DNA of 50,037 nucleotides from positions 1-50,037 of the forward strand of contig CAKMOD010000005.1 of assembly GCA_927910885.1 (NCBI GenBank), given 5' to 3'. Shown here in pieces: positions 8,079 to 16,152 of the stretch. A model generated the notes under the pieces. That model was not told the origin of the DNA, did not search any database, and saw nothing but the letters and a program-made list of their open reading frames with translations. The translations under genes were made by a program, and so were the position numbers. Numbering within the stretch: the first letter of the stretch is position 1; each line of letters opens with the position of its first letter. Source of the DNA: an uncultured Prevotella sp. (lineage in GTDB: Bacteria; Bacteroidota; Bacteroidia; Bacteroidales; Bacteroidaceae).

Positions 8079-8567
8079 ATGAAGAAGACTATTGTTGTTT
8101 ACGGTTCATCAACCGGTACATGCGAAAGCATTGCAAATACCATCGCTGAGAAACTCGGCGTTGAAGCTATTAACGTGTCTGATTTCTCTGCAGATGTTGT
8201 AGCAGAGAATGATAACCTTATCCTCGGTTCTTCAACATGGGGTGCAGGTGAGTTGCAGGATGATTGGTATGATGGCATCAGCGTACTGAAGGGTGCTGAC
8301 CTCTCTGGCAAGACTGTTGCAATCTTTGGTTGTGGTGATGGTGAAAGCTATTCAGATACTTTCTGCAGTGCAATGAAGGAAATCTATGATGCAGCACAGG
8401 GTGCAAATATCCTTCCTGGTGTATCAACAGATGGCTATACTTTTGATGACAGCGAGGCTGTTGTTGATGGTCAGTTCGTAGGTCTTGCTTTAGACGATGT
8501 AAACGAAGACGATCAGACAGAAGGTCGTATTGATGCATGGTTGGAGGCTATTAAGCCTGCATTGTAA
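8079..8567 (+). CDS. fldA: Long-chain flavodoxin
   Basis: A 162-residue FMN-binding electron carrier of the cytosol. The phosphate-binding loop is at residues 9-15 (GSSTGTC), the aromatic isoalloxazine loop is at STWGAGELQDDWYDG (about 52-66), and the second loop is FGCGDGESYSDTFC (about 87-100). The inserted 20-residue loop at the C-terminal strand (YTFDDSEAVVDGQFVGLALD) marks the long-chain class. Flavodoxins replace ferredoxin under iron limitation and donate electrons to enzymes such as pyruvate-flavodoxin oxidoreductase. The gene is followed after 51 bases by a DUF2023 gene, a pairing common in Bacteroidota and Spirochaetes that suggests a linked redox role. Confidence 0.93.
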   Translation: MKKTIVVYGSSTGTCESIANTIAEKLGVEAINVSDFSADVVAENDNLILGSSTWGAGELQDDWYDGISVLKGADLSGKTVAIFGCGDGESYSDTFCSAMKEIYDAAQGANILPGVSTDGYTFDDSEAVVDGQFVGLALDDVNEDDQTEGRIDAWLEAIKPAL

Positions 8568-8618
8568 GGTAAATTGAAACTTAGTGCTTACATTATAACT
8601 ATTCACAAAGGGATAACT

Positions 8619-8981
8619 ATGATGACAGATATGATGACCGCCGATATGAAGGTGTTGATGAATCACATCTACGAGTACAAAAAGGGTGTTCGACAAATGG
8701 TCTTGTACACTTGTAATAAGAAGTATGAGTCATTCGCTACGCTCCGTCTCGAGCATCAAAATATCCCTTATATCATTCAGCCAGTGGGTCGTGACCGTAT
8801 GAACCTGTTTTTTGGTCGACAGGAGTGTCTTGATGCCATACAGCTGATGATAACAAAACCTCTCAACCAACTTACACCGGAAGAGGATTTTATCCTTGGT
8901 GCAATGTTGGGTTATGACATTCGCGTACAGTGCGAGCGGTACTGTGAACGCAAGTGCCGCACTTGTAAATGTGCGACATAA
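8619..8981 (+). CDS. DUF2023 family protein
   Basis: A 120-residue protein. The longer frame begins at a TTG at 8574, but the tandem ATGs at 8619 and 8622 directly follow AAAGGGATAACT, so I place the start at 8619. Characteristic stretches are YEYKKGVRQMVLYT, IPYIIQPVG, NLFFGRQECLDAI and LTPEEDFILGAMLGYD. The C-terminus is cysteine-rich (CERYCERKCRTCKC), suggesting metal or Fe-S binding. Function is unknown. Its conserved place behind flavodoxin suggests a partner in flavodoxin maturation or in sensing iron status, which is inference. A strong terminator at 9050-9076 closes the two-gene unit. Confidence 0.8.
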   Translation: MMTDMMTADMKVLMNHIYEYKKGVRQMVLYTCNKKYESFATLRLEHQNIPYIIQPVGRDRMNLFFGRQECLDAIQLMITKPLNQLTPEEDFILGAMLGYDIRVQCERYCERKCRTCKCAT

Positions 8982-9049
8982 GCCATAATTATTAAATGAT
9001 AATCTTGTTCGCGAAATAAATTATTTCATAATGTTTTTGTATTATAAAT

Positions 9050-9076
9050 AGGCTTGTCGGGAGACAAGCCTTTTTA
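9050..9076 (+). terminator. Rho-independent terminator after the flavodoxin-DUF2023 unit
   Basis: AGGCTTGTC and GACAAGCCT form a perfect 9-bp stem with the tetraloop GGGA, followed by TTTTT. Confidence 0.9.
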
Positions 9077-9152
9077 TCTTTTATGTGGTTCTTACTTGCT
9101 GAAATATTAAACCCAGATTGGTCATTAGAGGCTAAACAAATTTTGTTTTCAG

Positions 9153-9236
9153 TTGCTGTCACTTTTAATATTTCTCGTAATATGCATATTATAAAGTGTT
9201 TATGTTATATGTTAGGCTGACAGTAGTGACAGTAAC
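9153..9236 (-). repeat. Dispersed CTGTCA element, copy 1
   Basis: An 84-base element whose reverse complement begins GTTACTGTCACTACTGTCA and ends ATTAAAAGTGACAGCAA. It shares these ends with copies at 24876, 31611 and 43385, while the middle is divergent. It lies in the gap between the convergent DUF2023 gene and the exported protein at 9562. Confidence 0.75.
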
Positions 9237-9431
9237 TTTAAACTCATGTCGTTTATTAGTGACTAAGGCTGTCTAATTTGATCGACAAATAAATGAAAGA
9301 AGTTAGGAACAATATGCAAAGAAGAAACAATGAGTATTATCGTCTACTAATTGATTTGAGTTAAACAAAAGTAGGTGTGTAAAAATACAAATATCTTTCA
9401 GTAATATTATAAATTGAAATAAACCAATCAA

Positions 9432-9477
9432 AAAAGACCATTTCAATAGTCGTTTTATAATAAAGAAATAGTCTTTT
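9432..9477. terminator. Hairpin downstream of the exported beta-rich protein gene
   Basis: AAAAGAC-c-ATTTC (9432-9444) pairs with GAAAT-a-GTCTTTT (9465-9477) with one mismatch and a 20-base loop. It sits about 85 bases beyond the minus-strand stop at 9562 and may serve both directions. The region 9240-9430 holds nothing else that I recognise. Confidence 0.45.
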
Positions 9478-9561
9478 CTTTTCGGAGAATCCTACTAATA
9501 GTTCTAAAACTTGTCAAACTGTAAATTTATATTTTGACACACCCTCTTTTTTACTATTTTA

Positions 9562-10056
9562 TTATTCTACCTTTAATGTTGTATTTGCTGCAACATTTGC
9601 TTGTATTTCATATCCAGCTTGCATTTCAGCTTTTGAACCACAAATAAAGCATGCTGGCCATACGACAAAAGTAAATAGTACAACAGACAAGGCAGTTCTA
9701 TTTTTACCTTGAATTTGTACCATACCATTTTCCAATGGAATAACTGTACCATTTGGCATAACCAATTCTGTAACATTAAGACTTAGTCTTCCTTTTGTAC
9801 CCCACCAAGAAGATTTCTTTGCTAATGTAATTATTCCTGAGACAGAAGTTCCATAGGGGATAGCTGTCACGCCATCAATATTGACATCACGTGCTACTGT
9901 AAATAAAACTTTGTCACCAGCCTTCACATCAGCAGCAGCTACTGTGTTTGTAGCTCTTAAAGGAATAATTGTTCCTGCTTTTACTTGAACTTCTTTCTGC
10001 GCAAAAGCAGATACACACATCAAACTCATAATGAGTGAAAATAAGAACTTTTTCAT
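9562..10056 (-). CDS. Exported beta-rich protein of unknown function
   Basis: A 164-residue protein with the start placed at 10056, where the encoded N-terminus is a clean signal peptide (MKKFLFSLIMSLMCVSAFAQ, cleaved after about residue 20). The mature domain has VKAGTIIPLRATNTV, VKAGDKVLFTVARDV and TAIPYGTSVSGIITLA, a pattern of Gly/Thr turns between strands. It resembles the beta-barrel-like modules that set IPxGTxVxG motifs in envelope proteins, including the C-terminal region of VirB10/TrbI proteins, but I make no family assignment. A hydrophobic segment (SVVLFTFVVWPACFICG, about 120-136) suggests late membrane association. It probably works in the periplasm. Confidence 0.6.
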   Translation of the reverse strand: MKKFLFSLIMSLMCVSAFAQKEVQVKAGTIIPLRATNTVAAADVKAGDKVLFTVARDVNIDGVTAIPYGTSVSGIITLAKKSSWWGTKGRLSLNVTELVMPNGTVIPLENGMVQIQGKNRTALSVVLFTFVVWPACFICGSKAEMQAGYEIQANVAANTTLKVE

Positions 10057-10431
10057 AGTTTTGTTCTTTATGCATACTTGACTCCCCAAAGTAAGCAGTT
10101 TGAAAATTAAGTTAAATAGAGAAGCGTGGGGGCAATGACGTTTATCCCCTTAGTCTGTTCGTTTATCTATTACTAAAAATGAAGTAGTACTTTACCCTAC
10201 GCATACAGATAAATCATTCCTTTAAAGGACTTGGGTAAACGTAGTTACTATCATTCAGAATAGATGAAATTTCAGGTGAGAGTTGGTCAAACGCTCTTTA
10301 ATTCAGGTGAAATCTTTATAGCGTAAATCTACACATAGATCTGCTTGATATTCGGCTGCAAAGGTAAATAAAATTTCTTATATAATGTTTGGTTTCTTTA
10401 AAATATTATATACATTTTCTTTATATATTTT
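10057..10431 (-). promoter_or_regulatory. Long leader region with possible distal promoter
   Basis: A 375-base gap upstream of the exported protein gene. The reverse strand carries TACCTTTG (reverse of 10359-10366), a good -7 box, but about 300 bases from the start at 10056, which would imply an unusually long leader. Within it TTCAGGTGA occurs twice (near 10270 and 10303). No riboswitch class is recognised. Confidence 0.35.
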
Positions 10432-11691
10432 TTAATCCCTCCTAAATATATCTCTTGTGTACACTTTTTCCTTTACATCATCAAGGCATTTATCGTATCG
10501 GTTGGCAATGATAGCATGGCAACGCTGTCTGAAATCTTCAAGATTATTGACAACAAGACTGCCGAAGAAAGTAGCTCCATCTTCAAGTGTTGGCTCATAG
10601 ATGATGACTTGTGCACCCTTTGCCTTAATACGTTTCATTACTCCTTGAATTGAACTTTGGCGGAAGTTATCACTATTTGACTTCATCGTGAGACGATAGA
10701 CACCAATGATACACTCTTTTTCATCTTCAGGATTATAGTCGCCACGATCGTAATAGTCATAATAACCAGCTTTGTGCAATACTTGGTCAGCTATGAAGTC
10801 CTTGCGTGTACGATTACTTTCAACGATAGCTTGGATAAGATTTTCAGGTACATCGGCATAGTTAGCAAGCAGCTGCTTAGTGTCCTTAGGCAAACAATAG
10901 CCGCCATAACCGAAAGAAGGATTGTTGTAGAAAGAGCCGATACGTGGGTCAAGGCATACACCTTGAATGATATTAGAAGTATCAAGACCTTTTACCTCTG
11001 CATAAGTGTCTAACTCATTGAAATAACTTACACGCAGGGCAAGGTAAGTATTCGCAAATAGCTTCACTGCTTCTGCCTCTGTTAATCCCATAAATAGGGT
11101 AGGGATATTCTCTTCAATAGCTCCTTCTTGCAATAACTGAGCAAATAACTGGGCTGCTTGTTCCAAGCGTTCGTCACCTTCAGGACGACCAATGATAATG
11201 CGGCTCGGATAAAGATTGTCGTATAGTGCCTTGCTTTCACGGAGGAATTCTGGTGCAAAGAGAATATTATTGCAGTTGTATTTTGCTCTGATATTCTCTG
11301 TGTAACCAACAGGGATTGTAGACTTAATGACCATTATCGCATCAGGATTCACCTTCATTACGATTTCGATAACCTCTTCAACACGACGTGTGTCAAAGTA
11401 GTTCTTCACTGGATCGTAATTTGTTGGCGTAGCAATGACTACAAAGTCAGCATCTCTATAAGCCGCCTCAGCATCCATAGTAGCAGTGAGGTTTAAGTCC
11501 TTTTCTGCCAAATACCGTTCAATATAATCATCTTGAATAGGCGAACGACGGTTATTTATCAGCTCAACCTTTTCTTTTACTACGTCAACAGCCGTTACAT
11601 GATGGTGCTGACTCAGTAGTGTTGCAATGCTGAGTCCTACATAGCCAGTTCCGGCTACAGCTATCTTTAAGTCTTTAATATCCTTATTCAT
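10432..11691 (-). CDS. ugd: UDP-glucose 6-dehydrogenase family protein
   Basis: A 419-residue nucleotide-sugar dehydrogenase, with the start at 11691 (MNKDIKDLKIAVAGTGYVGL) instead of the upstream in-frame ATG, which lies in front of the promoter. NAD-binding Rossmann motif GTGYVG is at 14-19, VVIATPTNYD is at about 84-93, the KSTIPVGYT stretch is near 123-131, and the catalytic Cys266 is in GGYCLPKDTK. This is the four-electron oxidation of UDP-glucose to UDP-glucuronate (or UDP-ManNAc to the uronate in related enzymes), feeding capsule or lipopolysaccharide sugars. It stands alone, with no glycosyltransferase neighbours, and has a short leader behind TATCTTTG. The sequence is closer in style to the short bacterial Ugd (about 390-430) than to WecC or TuaD. 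Confidence 0.88.
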   Translation of the reverse strand: MNKDIKDLKIAVAGTGYVGLSIATLLSQHHHVTAVDVVKEKVELINNRRSPIQDDYIERYLAEKDLNLTATMDAEAAYRDADFVVIATPTNYDPVKNYFDTRRVEEVIEIVMKVNPDAIMVIKSTIPVGYTENIRAKYNCNNILFAPEFLRESKALYDNLYPSRIIIGRPEGDERLEQAAQLFAQLLQEGAIEENIPTLFMGLTEAEAVKLFANTYLALRVSYFNELDTYAEVKGLDTSNIIQGVCLDPRIGSFYNNPSFGYGGYCLPKDTKQLLANYADVPENLIQAIVESNRTRKDFIADQVLHKAGYYDYYDRGDYNPEDEKECIIGVYRLTMKSNSDNFRQSSIQGVMKRIKAKGAQVIIYEPTLEDGATFFGSLVVNNLEDFRQRCHAIIANRYDKCLDDVKEKVYTRDIFRRD

Positions 11692-11716
11692 TGTCGTATT
11701 CTGATTGTTTATTCCG

Positions 11717-11724
11717 CAAAGATA
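11717..11724 (-). promoter_or_regulatory. -7 box of ugd
   Basis: The reverse strand reads TATCTTTG 26 bases before the start at 11691. It rules out the upstream in-frame ATG at 11727 as the true start. A clear -33 TTTG is not seen. Confidence 0.6.
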
Positions 11725-11916
11725 CATTTTTTCTTTTAAATATAATAAAGAATTTGATGTAAAGTACAGTTAGCCCTTTTATATATATTTCTTTCTTTTA
11801 CAAATTCATTATTATAATAGCGATTTTATGACCCCAAGTATTTTGTTGTATGAAACATGCTGTTAGGAAGTAGGATTTATTGAGCTAAAAAGGCATGAGA
11901 CTTGATTAAAATGTTC

Positions 11917-12642
11917 CTAAACCAAGTGATAGGTTTCCTTAAATGGACGGCGATAACGATCTCCCCACACACCATTTGGCATACGAACCCCACAAGTAAT
12001 AACTATGTTTATTTCTGTATTGTAAGGTAGATTCAGTGCCTTCTTTACCAATAGACTGTCGAAACCTTCAAGTGGACAGGTGTCATAGCCAGCTTCACTC
12101 ATCGCCAATATAAAAGTTTGAACGGCTAAAGCACAACTCTTGTGAACATTAACTCGCATATCACCTTCGCTCACCTGGCGCATGATTGGGTGGAAAAGGC
12201 CAATCGTTTGTGCTAAGACCTTACGAACAAGTCCCCATAATCCAAAGCAACGCGAATAGAGAAGCGGCATTACTTTCGTATAATATAGTTCTAACTTTTT
12301 AATGCGCTTTTCCTTCTTCTCTGTTGGACTGTACTTGTTGATGTTCTCCTTTTCAAATGCAAGTGTCGCCTGTGCATGTTTCTTATAGAGGTCCTGTCGA
12401 GTCACAAACACAACTATCTGTTGGGCAGAACGCGCTGTTAACTGGTCTAAGCATGCTGGTGCCAACTTCTCTAAAACCTTCTTGTCAGTTACATGATAAG
12501 CCTCCCAAAGCTGTAAGTTAGAACTTGTTGGAGCCAATGTAGCCTGCTCAATACATTTCTTTACAACAGTGCTATCAAGTGGCTTGTTAGAGTCAAAATA
12601 CCTAACAGCCCTTCTATGGTCTAATATTTCTTGTAAACTCAT
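11917..12642 (-). CDS. Nitroreductase family protein
   Basis: A 241-residue FMN enzyme of the nitroreductase/NfsA-NfsB fold. Family elements in order are the N-terminal HRRAVRYFDSNKPLD (FMN phosphate contact by the RR pair), APTSSNLQLWEAYHV (about 37-51), a Lys-rich helix, ALAVQTFILAMSEAGYDTCPLEGFD (about 168-192, dimer and FMN site), and the C-terminal GVRMPNGVWGDRYRRPF. Such enzymes use NAD(P)H to reduce nitroaromatics, quinones or flavin-like substrates; the physiological substrate cannot be told from sequence. The gene is monocistronic, in the same direction as ugd but separated by 225 AT-rich bases. No clear terminator or promoter consensus is visible beside it. Confidence 0.85.
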   Translation of the reverse strand: MSLQEILDHRRAVRYFDSNKPLDSTVVKKCIEQATLAPTSSNLQLWEAYHVTDKKVLEKLAPACLDQLTARSAQQIVVFVTRQDLYKKHAQATLAFEKENINKYSPTEKKEKRIKKLELYYTKVMPLLYSRCFGLWGLVRKVLAQTIGLFHPIMRQVSEGDMRVNVHKSCALAVQTFILAMSEAGYDTCPLEGFDSLLVKKALNLPYNTEINIVITCGVRMPNGVWGDRYRRPFKETYHLV

Positions 12643-12784
12643 AATTTCTTAATCTTTAATAGATTTAAAAGTAGCAAAGTGTATGCCATTATTTCTCTTC
12701 TGATTAGGTTTGTATTATAGTCTTGTAATAATATGTTAAGTATGAGATTAGATATATAAAACTAAGTAAAACATTTATGTTTGA

Positions 12785-12822
12785 AAAAATCCCAGACAAC
12801 CTTTCCGTTGCCTGGGATTTTA
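12785..12822 (-). terminator. Terminator of the glutamine synthetase gene
   Basis: AAAATCCCAGaCAAC and GTTGcCTGGGATTTT pair around CTTTCC with one mismatch, 44 bases after the minus-strand stop at 12866. On the minus strand it is followed by T-rich sequence (TTTTTTC). Confidence 0.85.
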
Positions 12823-12865
12823 TATTTGGACTACTATTAGTCACACTTTAAAATGATATTTTGCT

Positions 12866-14370
12866 TTATCCGCAGTGGAAGTATTGACGAACAAGTTTCT
12901 CCATCATCATCTCTTTGCCTTCTATCTCTTGACGTAGTGTACGGTCATTGTATGAGCGAAGCTGTTTGATAATACCATCAATCATTGCAGGAGAGAATAC
13001 ATCATACTCTTCATAAACCTTACGTTGACGTTCTAAGCAGTCAGCCGATGCGGCACAACTATCAGGCAACTGAGCCAATGTAGCATAGCGTTCTGCATTC
13101 TTTGGGTCGTGGATATCACCATCAGCAAAGGTTCTTTCTGCCTCAGCCTCCGCATTTTCCATCTCAAAACCATGGCGACAAGCTACGCAAAGACCAGCTA
13201 AAAGCTGATAGATATCAGCTGAAGCGTCTGGGGAACGCATCTCAACAGTCTGCTTGATAGAGTAGTCGCGTGCTGTGAGTGGCTCTATGTCATTAGCTTT
13301 GTGGCACATATCCTCACCAGAAGTCCAACCTAATGGTACGCGAACAAGTACAGAACGGTTGCTCATACCCCAACATACATTTGTAGGAGCTTCCTGATGT
13401 GGAACGAGACGGAAATAAGAGGTTGGGTTCTTATTGCCAAAGGCTGTGATACTCTCAGCTAAGTCCATCATACCAGCAATGGCACGACGGGCATCCTTAG
13501 AGAGCTTTCCGCCATCAAGCATCATGTTCTTGCCATCTTTCATTATACGCATGTGGATATGCATACCAGAACCAGCTTTACCTACGGTAATCTTTGGCGC
13601 GAAGGTAACATCAAGTCCTTCTTCATAAGCTAAGCTACGGATAACCCATTTAGCAATGAGTAACTGTTCTGCACATTCATTTGCAGGAACAGGCAAGAAC
13701 TCAATTTCATTCTGTTCGTAGCAACGTCCATTCTCGATGAAATTACCCACTTCAGAATGTCCATACTTAATCTTTCCACCACACTCAGCAATCAACTGCA
13801 TAGAACGCATACGGAAGTCATTACCCTTAGAGAAAGGAGAACTCTCGTGATATCCATGCTGGTCGTCTGCAGGGAATACTCCTTCATCCTCTCGGATAAC
13901 ATAGTATTCTAACTCACCCATGGCATGAAAGTCCATTCCTGTTACCTTCTTAAAGGCATCCATAGCCTTGTGGAGTGTGTACTCAGGAGACGAAGCTAAC
14001 GGATTACCATCTCGGTCGAAGAAAGAGCAGAGCATACAGAGCGTTGGAATCTCAGAGAAAGGATCGATAAACGCTGTAGAGAAACGTGGCATGACGTAGA
14101 GATCACTACTTGCTGCAGCAATAAACTGAAAAGCGAAGAACCATCAACACGCTCGCCACTTGTAAGTATTGTTTCCAAGTAGTCGGGTGTGTGAAGCATG
14201 AAGTTTAGTGTTTTCAATCGTCCGTCACCAGCAGGATACATGAAGTTGACCATTCTGATGTTCAAGTCGCTAATAGCTTGCTTGATGTCTTCTTTGGTAA
14301 ACTCATGTGAATCTTTGCCCAAGTGTGCTTCCAGTCTATTGGCTGAACGCTTAAAAAGGTTATTCTCCAT
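12866..14370 (-). pseudogene. glnA: Glutamine synthetase, frameshifted (single-base deletion)
   Basis: Two overlapping frames (start 14370, and 14092 to 12866) together form one glutamine synthetase of about 501 residues. The N-terminal frame runs MENNLFKRSANRLEAHLG to SGERVDGSSLF, then goes out of frame. The continuation SFIAAASSDLYVMPRFSTAF is found by restoring one T in the TTT run (plus-strand AAA at 14123-14125). The downstream part has the active-site blocks AGSGMHIHMRI and SYFRLVPHQEAPTNVCWG, NRSVLVRVP, and the C-terminal EYDVFSPAMIDGI. The enzyme makes glutamine from glutamate, ammonia and ATP. The frame is otherwise clean over 1.5 kb, so error in the sequence is more likely than a dead gene. 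A promoter (TATTTTTG, reverse of 14410-14417) precedes it. Confidence 0.85.
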
Positions 14371-14409
14371 TGTTGTAGTTTTTATATGATTAGTATTTGA
14401 TTATGAGGA

Positions 14410-14417
14410 CAAAAATA
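14410..14417 (-). promoter_or_regulatory. -7 box of glnA
   Basis: The reverse strand reads TATTTTTG, 40 bases before the glnA ATG at 14370. It shares the divergent gap with the -7 box of the GNAT gene at 14549. Confidence 0.55.
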
Positions 14418-14548
14418 CATATTAATTTCTTTATTCGCAATTATTTTTTGTACAATTTTTCTTTATCTCATTATCAGCGAGATACCCATTATTTTTCGTT
14501 TTGTACAACTTTCTTTTATATCAAGAACTTGATGTTAGGTTTTCTTCG

Positions 14549-14556
14549 TATTTTTG
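14549..14556 (+). promoter_or_regulatory. -7 box of the GNAT gene
   Basis: TATTTTTG, 31 bases before the ATG at 14587. It overlaps the upstream in-frame TTG, which therefore cannot be the start. Confidence 0.55.
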
Positions 14557-14586
14557 CATCGTGGGAAAATCAAAAGTAGCATTCTT

Positions 14587-15108
14587 ATGACAAAGGAGAA
14601 AACAATAAATCTGTTATCTGGTCGTACTATCTGCAAAGCATCTATAGATGATTTATCTATTGTGATGGAACTTATTGAGCAGGGGAAGGCAAAGATGATT
14701 AAGGCTGGTAATCCTAATCAATGGTCAGCAAGTTATCCTGCTGAGAGTACTATAAAGTGTGACATCGCACAAGGTGATTGTTATCTACTTTGTGAGTGTG
14801 GAAAACCTATCGCAACATTTGTAGCTAAGGAAGGACCAGAGACTAATTACCACCGTATTGATAATGGTAGTTGGCTTGATGACCAACCTTATTATGTCAT
14901 TCATCGTGTAGCTTCTGTGGAAGGTGTACATGGTGTGATGGCAGATATTATCAAGTATTGTTCGACATTAACCTCATCTATTCGTATAGATACTCATGCA
15001 GATAATCGCCCAATGCAGGCTTCTTTGGCTCGATTAGGTTTTATGTATTGTGGTATTATCTATGTTGAGAATGGGGATAGTCGATTAGCTTTTCAGTGTG
15101 TCTTTTAG
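14587..15108 (+). CDS. GNAT-family N-acetyltransferase
   Basis: A 173-residue protein; the start is the ATG at 14587, because the longer frame begins upstream of the -7 box. The GNAT fold is visible in order: ICKASIDDLSIVMELIEQG (N-terminal strand and helix), DCYLLCECGKPIATFV (beta 2-3), YYVIHRVASVEGVHGVMADIIKYC (beta 4 and the acetyl-CoA helix; the usual RxxGxG/A is relaxed here), and IRIDTHADNRPMQASLARLGFMYCGII (C-terminal pattern HxxNRPMQ...LGF typical of the family). Substrate is unknown. Monocistronic; a 1-kb repeat-rich gap follows. Confidence 0.8.
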   Translation: MTKEKTINLLSGRTICKASIDDLSIVMELIEQGKAKMIKAGNPNQWSASYPAESTIKCDIAQGDCYLLCECGKPIATFVAKEGPETNYHRIDNGSWLDDQPYYVIHRVASVEGVHGVMADIIKYCSTLTSSIRIDTHADNRPMQASLARLGFMYCGIIYVENGDSRLAFQCVF

Positions 15109-15360
15109 CGTTTATTTCGTGTTTATCTACCCCTTAGTTATCTAAATTTATCCCTTCATTTTAGCTACTTTAAGGGACAGCTAAGTCCTACGTATGAATC
15201 ATTTTTTGTGAAAAGAAGAATTTATTTACCTGAATAAAATTAGTAGATAATGCTTTGAAAAATCATTACATAATTTCTAATAAAACATCTATATATAACG
15301 GCAAAAATATACATAAAAAGTGGGTTTGTAACCAACAGGAAATCAGTTGGTTATAAGGTG

Positions 15361-15470
15361 GTGTAAGAAAAGGTGCCTAATTGGACTTTCAAAAGGGCAG
15401 TTACTTTAGACTTCAAAAGGGACGTCTTTTGCAAGTCAATTAGGCATCTTTTAGAAGCCAAAAGAGCATG
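15361..15470 (+). repeat. Dispersed 105-bp hairpin repeat, copy 1
   Basis: About 110 bases containing AAGGTGCCTAATTGGAC and, inverted, GTCAATTAGGCATCTTTT, with CAAAAGGG twice between. Aligned copies occur at 40075-40160 and (inverted) 49748-49850. Non-coding. It sits in the convergent gap between the GNAT and mgtC genes. Confidence 0.75.
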
Positions 15471-15635
15471 GATTAGTTTTAAGCTGAATGAAAATAGTTT
15501 ACAAATATCAATGATGTGGGAATAAGCTATTTATAGAATGCGATCATTAGACCACAAGATGTATATTTCTTATTACTCATGGTTTTATATCCTAACATCT
15601 TCTATTTTCTTATCGTCATCTTGTCTGTTTTTATA

Positions 15636-15673
15636 ACTTGACGTAGCCCGCTACGCCTGCGTTACAAAGTCAA
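15636..15673. repeat. GC-rich palindrome
   Basis: Within AT-rich intergenic DNA a short GC-rich block contains CGTAGC-cc-GCTACG (15642-15655), framed by an outer TTGAC (15638) and GTCAA (15669). It forms a compact two-part hairpin. I cannot name it. Confidence 0.5.
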
Positions 15674-15754
15674 ACAATCTGCTTGATAATAAAACAAAAT
15701 ATGTTTAGGCTCTAATGAGCGATTGGGGTTTAAATAGAAGAACTATTTTTGGGT

Positions 15755-16131
15755 TTTCAGCAATTTGGAGTGATACCTTTTGAGATTAGAACTTTGAAGA
15801 AAGGTCACACAGAGAAATGGAGAGCACGGAGGATTGTTTATAACAAAGCCATTATTGACACAGAGGCACCGTTGATGCGTGGAGAAACAGAGGATATTTG
15901 CGAGTTTTATTAATACTTTGCTCTACTTCATTACAAAGCAGTGGTTTCGCAAGATTTCTTAAAAACGTTTATTATCAAAGCTATCAGCAACACGTACACT
16001 ACGTCTCTGTTGCTCTTTGTGCCTTCGGCACCTCCGTGAAATTGTCTTTTATGCTTTCACCTCCGTGTTCTCCCACTCTCTGTGTGACATTTATATGTAG
16101 TAGGCTTACTTTATCACTCCAAATTCCAGAA
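15755..16131. repeat. Nested imperfect inverted repeat, about 375 bp
   Basis: Outer arms AATTTGGAGTGATA (15762-15775) and TATCACTCCAAATT (16112-16125) are exact inverted copies. Inside them 15804-15832 and 16060-16088 are inverted 29-base copies with about four mismatches (CACAGAGA...CACGGAGG type). Further inside, the blocks near 15858 and 16030 are again inversely related. The 102-residue frame at 15898-16206 crosses it and has no protein-like features. This resembles a degenerate MITE-like or palindromic element. Confidence 0.6.
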
Positions 16132-16152
16132 GAACCATTTTTTAGCGTCTAT

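Noticed and set aside
8574..8618. A TTG start for the DUF2023 gene
   Set aside because: ATG at 8619 has a better ribosome site (AAAGGGA), and the added 15 residues show no family resemblance.
11692..11727. The upstream ATG at 11727 as the start of ugd
   Set aside because: It lies upstream of the -7 box, so it cannot be in the transcript.
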